A stretch of DNA of 25,780 nucleotides from Bacteroidetes bacterium UBA7692 (GTDB lineage: Bacteria; Bacteroidota; Bacteroidia; Chitinophagales; LD1). Below, one piece after another: positions 22,703 through 25,780 of the stretch. The stretch's first letter is position 1; every line of letters begins with the position of its first letter. A program made the position numbers and the translations under genes. The stretch covers positions 1 to 25,780 of the forward strand of contig DLGO01000123.1 of the NCBI GenBank assembly GCA_002482725.1, read 5' to 3'. Under the pieces are notes generated by a model. It saw nothing but the letters and a program-made list of their open reading frames with translations. It made no database searches and was not told the DNA's origin.

Positions 22703-23026
22703 TCAATTCGTTTTTTTCTTCATAAAGAAGAACAGGCTATTGGCATACTGTGTTTCCATTTGCCCGTTTACCACTTCCCAACCTTCGGCTGTCATGGTCT
22801 TTATATAGTTCAGCACCGGGTTGGCGTTCATATCACCTACCAGCTCAGCTTTGTCTACTTTTATTTCTACATAGTCTGCCCCACCCTTAGATATGAATAT
22901 AGAAGCGCTCTTGCCTATCAGTTGGTAGCGCACTACGGCATATTCGTATTTATCCTGCGCCATCAGGCTTACAGAGGCAACAAATACAAACAAGGCAGTA
23001 AGGTATAGCGACTTAATTTTTTTCAT
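22703..23026 (-). CDS. Small secreted DUF4177-like protein, paralogue 1
   Basis: This 107-residue protein has a signal peptide (about 1-23, MKKIK start, cut after LMA). The mature part begins QDKYEYAVVRYQ and contains VEIKVDKAELVGD and MTAEGWEVVNG, ending FFFMKKKTN. It aligns with the following gene without large gaps: AQDKYE, (F/V)DKAE, MT-x-(D/E)-GWEV and the basic C-terminus are shared. It lies 53 nt after the thioredoxin-like gene on the same strand, and no -7 box is visible in that gap, so it is probably expressed from the promoter at 24129-24159. Periplasmic or outer-surface location is predicted; function unknown. Confidence 0.8.
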   Translation of the reverse strand: MKKIKSLYLTALFVFVASVSLMAQDKYEYAVVRYQLIGKSASIFISKGGADYVEIKVDKAELVGDMNANPVLNYIKTMTAEGWEVVNGQMETQYANSLFFFMKKKTN

Positions 23027-23079
23027 GCTGATTTTTCATTTAGCGTATTATGTAACGTGGCTTCCGGGTAAAACATTGG

Positions 23080-24123
23080 CTAGGGCTTGTTCTTACTTTC
23101 CTGAAACTCTTTCCACGACTTCTTTTTATAAATATCTTCCCCGTAAAAGTGTACAATATCATTCATAAAGGCGGGCGAAATATAGCTTGGCACGGCATCT
23201 ATCAGGTTGCGCTCTTCATCTAGCAGCACCATGCTTGGCAGCACAAAATTGTTGCGGCACAGGGCTACTGCCAGTTGGTGAAAGGGCTGCTGTGGCGTGC
23301 TCAGGTTTTGGAACGTCGTTTCCTTGAACCGTATCGTATCGCGCAGCTCGGGGTTAAAGTCTACCAGGTCAAATTTCTCGGCTATGAATTTCGCATTCAG
23401 GCTATCGGTAAATCCGGTGCGCTTCATCACCTTGCAGCTATTGCACCACTCCGTATTTATCAGCACTATGGTTTTTTTCTTGCTGATGTTTTTGTTGTTC
23501 AGCGCGGCTACCGGCTGTTGCCATATCCGTTTCATAGTTTCATCTATGGTTGGGTCGCTGTTCGCCTTTTCGTATTGTGTTTTAAAATCTTCGTACCCAC
23601 AATTCTTGGAAACATTTTCCAACACATATACCAATAGTGGCTGTATCTTCTGCTCGTCCAGCGCACCTGCCGCCAGCATGTTAAAGGCAAACTCGTTTTT
23701 ATTCTTGTCGTACCCGTTCAGGAAGAGCGTAGTTGGGTACATCATTTTGCCCTGCATCAGCTTTACTGCCAGGTTATGCGCAGCGCGCGGAGCTGTGGCA
23801 GACGATGGGCCGTATTTTACACCCAGGTATTCTATAGTGTCTTTGCTTTCACCATTGAACTTGGCCGCGTAAAAATTATTGTTGATGTACTGTGCTATAT
23901 CGGGATTGGCGTAGGTAGTGCGCATCATGTGCTTGCACCAGCCGCACCAGTCGGTATAGAAGTCCAGGATAATCGGCTTGGGCTGGGTTTTGCTTTTCTC
24001 CAGCGCCTCGCTCAGACTTATCCATTTTACCAGGCTGCCTTCGGCATCGGGCTGCTGCGCACACAGGTAGACACCGGGCGTCATCAGCAAAAACAGCAAC
24101 AGGGAATGAAGCGATCGTTTCAT
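23080..24123 (-). CDS. Exported protein with two thioredoxin-like domains
   Basis: This 347-residue periplasmic protein has two thioredoxin folds in tandem. The signal peptide covers about 1-22 (MKRSLHSLLLFLL, cut near CAQ). Domain 1 (about 30-170) has the active site DWCGWCKHM (C60, C63) and the cis-Pro region MMYPTTLFL (P130). Domain 2 (about 205-330) has EWCNSCKVM (C227, C230) and FVLPSMVLL. Both keep CxxC and look redox-capable, so it may be a disulfide reductase or isomerase of exported proteins, but partners are unknown. The ATG at 24123 is chosen over the in-frame ATG at 24165 because it begins the signal peptide, and the promoter at 24129-24159 lies between them. The two small secreted-protein genes follow downstream. 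Confidence 0.88.
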   Translation of the reverse strand: MKRSLHSLLLFLLMTPGVYLCAQQPDAEGSLVKWISLSEALEKSKTQPKPIILDFYTDWCGWCKHMMRTTYANPDIAQYINNNFYAAKFNGESKDTIEYLGVKYGPSSATAPRAAHNLAVKLMQGKMMYPTTLFLNGYDKNKNEFAFNMLAAGALDEQKIQPLLVYVLENVSKNCGYEDFKTQYEKANSDPTIDETMKRIWQQPVAALNNKNISKKKTIVLINTEWCNSCKVMKRTGFTDSLNAKFIAEKFDLVDFNPELRDTIRFKETTFQNLSTPQQPFHQLAVALCRNNFVLPSMVLLDEERNLIDAVPSYISPAFMNDIVHFYGEDIYKKKSWKEFQESKNKP

Positions 24124-24128
24124 ATCAA

Positions 24129-24159
24129 CAAATGTATGAAATCGTAAGCGATGGAGAAA
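24129..24159 (-). promoter_or_regulatory. Promoter of the thioredoxin-like gene, nearly leaderless
   Basis: On the minus strand TACATTTG (24136-24129) is an exact -7 match, with TTTC (24159-24156) 19 nt upstream. The ATG at 24123 is only about 5 nt below the -7 box, so the mRNA would begin at or very near the start codon. Confidence 0.5.
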
Positions 24160-24216
24160 CCCCATTATAATTTGTTTTAAAAACCATACAACATTTTATA
24201 AAACAGGACAATGGGC

Positions 24217-24246
24217 TTGCAAGCATTGCGAAACAATGTAGTTTAG
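24217..24246 (+). promoter_or_regulatory. Promoter of lepB
   Basis: TTG (24217-24219), a 19-nt spacer and TAGTTTAG (24239-24246, one mismatch) fit the Bacteroidota pattern. The TTG lies inside a perfect palindrome GCTTGCAAGC (24215-24224). The leader would be about 20 nt. Confidence 0.5.
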
Positions 24247-24271
24247 CAACACAATTAACACCGAGCGATAC

Positions 24272-25780
24272 ATGATAGTATTAGTTATAGCCCTTGTTTA
24301 CATGATAGGCATCCGCATAGGCACCTATTTCGTTTTTAAGCAAAATGGCATTGAACCCTGGAAAGCATTTGTACCTGTGATATGCAGCAACGAATGGCAA
24401 AAGCTGATAGGCAAACCGCAGTGGTGGACATGGATGCTCTTCATCCCCGGTGTTAACCTGTTCTATATATCATCCCAGCTTACCGACCTTAGCACTGCAT
24501 ATGGCCGCTTCCGCTTCCACGAGCATGTAGCAGCAGTGCTACTGGCGCCTGTATACCTTTGGTGGTTGAGCACACAAAAGTTCCGTGGACTGGAAAACGT
24601 AAAAGTAGTTCGTGGCCGCTTCCGCGAGTGGGCAGATGCCATCGTGTTTGCGGTAGTAGCTGCATGGCTTATACGAACCTTTATAGCAGAGGCATACACT
24701 ATACCTACGGGCTCTATGGAAAAGACTTTACTGATCGGCGATTTCCTGTTTGTAAGCAAGATGCACTATGGCGCGCGTGTACCTATGACACCGCTGGCTA
24801 TTCCTTTCTTTCACCATACCATACCGGGGCTTAATATCAATGCCTATTCAGAGCTTTTGAAGCTCCCTTACATGAAGCTGCCATCGTTCCAGCACATCAA
24901 GCGAAACGACATGGTGGTATTCAACTTCCCCGCAGGCGATACGGTTACCAAAGAATTTGAAAGCGCCCAGCCATACTACGATCTGGTGCGCAGCAGTAGC
25001 CGCGAGGCGGTGTGGCAGCAATACAAGGTAATAACGCGCCCCGTAGATAAGCGCGAGAATTATATTAAACGCTGCGTTGGTTTGCCTGGCGATAAATTGG
25101 AAGTGCGCGAAGGTGTGCTTTTCATCAACGACAAGCCTGCTTATCGCCCCGAGCGCCTGAATACTCCCTACCTGCTTATTGTAAATCCTAATATAGCGCT
25201 AACAAAAGAGGAGGAGAAAGAGTTTGGCTTACAAATAGCAGACCAACTGGCACCGGACCATTTTGTCGTGCTGATGACCAAGCCGGATGTAGAGCGCTTT
25301 AGAGGGCACTCTATAGTAAAATCTATAGAGCCATGGACGCGCGACAAGAATGAAAACCTGGGCGCTGTATTATACCCTAACAGCGCAAAATACTCGCACG
25401 GAAACATAGACTTCTACGGACCTATCAACATACCAAAAAAAGGCTTGAGCATACCTTTAAATGACTCTACGTATACCTTCTACGAGCGTTGCATACGTGT
25501 GTACGAAGGCAACAATGTGGTACGCGAAGGCGACAAGTTCATCATCAATGGCAAGGAGCAAACGAGCTTTACATTTGCTCTGGACTACTACTGGATGATG
25601 GGCGACAACCGCCACGGATCATTAGACTCTCGTTTTTGGGGCTTTGTACCGCACGACCATGTGGTGGGCAAGCCGGTAATGGTGTGGTTGTCTATGAGTC
25701 CTGATGCCCGTTTCCCTATGAACATCCGTTGGGACAGGATTGTGTCTTTTGTTAGCCGCGACGGTATATCACGTTCTTAT
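24272..25780 (+). CDS. lepB: Signal peptidase I (3' end beyond the window)
   Basis: The frame is open from the ATG at 24272 to the window end, giving 503 residues without a stop. LepB cleaves signal peptides from exported preproteins at the outer face of the inner membrane. Hydrophobic segments lie at about 1-22, 51-68, 84-99 and 120-141. Catalytic Ser148 is in PTGSMEKTLL and the general-base Lys266 in KRCVGLPGD. The box E motif is GDNRHGSLDSRFWG (444-457). A long insertion between the Ser and Lys boxes and another before box E make it much longer than the E. coli enzyme (324 residues), as is usual in Bacteroidota. It is divergent from the thioredoxin-like gene and has its own promoter. The start is supported by the promoter and by the hydrophobic N-terminus. 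Confidence 0.93.
   Translation, partial: MIVLVIALVYMIGIRIGTYFVFKQNGIEPWKAFVPVICSNEWQKLIGKPQWWTWMLFIPGVNLFYISSQLTDLSTAYGRFRFHEHVAAVLLAPVYLWWLSTQKFRGLENVKVVRGRFREWADAIVFAVVAAWLIRTFIAEAYTIPTGSMEKTLLIGDFLFVSKMHYGARVPMTPLAIPFFHHTIPGLNINAYSELLKLPYMKLPSFQHIKRNDMVVFNFPAGDTVTKEFESAQPYYDLVRSSSREAVWQQYKVITRPVDKRENYIKRCVGLPGDKLEVREGVLFINDKPAYRPERLNTPYLLIVNPNIALTKEEEKEFGLQIADQLAPDHFVVLMTKPDVERFRGHSIVKSIEPWTRDKNENLGAVLYPNSAKYSHGNIDFYGPINIPKKGLSIPLNDSTYTFYERCIRVYEGNNVVREGDKFIINGKEQTSFTFALDYYWMMGDNRHGSLDSRFWGFVPHDHVVGKPVMVWLSMSPDARFPMNIRWDRIVSFVSRDGISRSY

Noticed and set aside
24124..24165. Longer form of the thioredoxin-like protein starting at the ATG at 24165
   Set aside because: It would put 14 basic and hydrophobic residues before a normal signal peptide, and a -7 box lies between the two starts.

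Overview
The window looks like a chromosomal segment of a Bacteroidota bacterium, most likely of the Chitinophagaceae/Sphingobacteriales type. Three signs support this. Two very large secreted proteins end in type IX secretion sorting domains (type A at 1450-7341, type B/CHU_C at 12319-17907). Several genes have TAnnTTTG-type -7 boxes with no Shine-Dalgarno sequence at their starts. Signal peptidase I has the long, insertion-rich form of this phylum. There is no tRNA, rRNA, CRISPR array, IS element or complete prophage in the window.

Left part (1-1449): two degenerate direct repeats about 100 bp apart; a minus-strand gene for an unrecognised DNA-binding-like protein with a weak resemblance to small terminase subunits; and an intergenic stretch with REP-like GTAGGGGC palindromes and a terminator. 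At 1450-7341 lies a giant secreted protein with a leishmanolysin-type zinc protease site, DUF11-like domains, a probable beta-helix, an alpha-helical region and a T9SS type A tail. A 530-bp, largely unexplained intergenic region follows.

Centre (7872-12214): a Crp/Fnr-type regulator, then a tightly packed unit of a spinster-like MFS transporter, a COG4339-type HD hydrolase and a divergent CoaD-like nucleotidyltransferase. The last three are joined by 4-nt ATGA overlaps. Converging on them is a gene for a sterol reductase of the DHCR7/ERG24 family, unexpected in this phylum. At 12319-17907 is a second giant secreted protein with a lectin-like N-terminus, a PKD domain, about 18 SprB-type repeats and a CHU_C tail.

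Right part (18004-25780): proC (proline synthesis), divergent from a sodium:solute symporter; pckA (ATP-dependent PEP carboxykinase, gluconeogenesis) with a clear promoter, a dyad in its leader and a strong bidirectional terminator; a minus-strand cluster of a periplasmic tandem thioredoxin-fold protein and two tandem paralogous small secreted proteins with DUF4177-like features; and lepB, running off the window end. LepB would be expected to process the Sec signal peptides seen on the secreted proteins here.

The best candidates for something undescribed are the MFS/HD/CoaD-like cassette and the bacterial DHCR7 homologue. All calls come from reading the sequence and from knowledge of the families; no database search was run.
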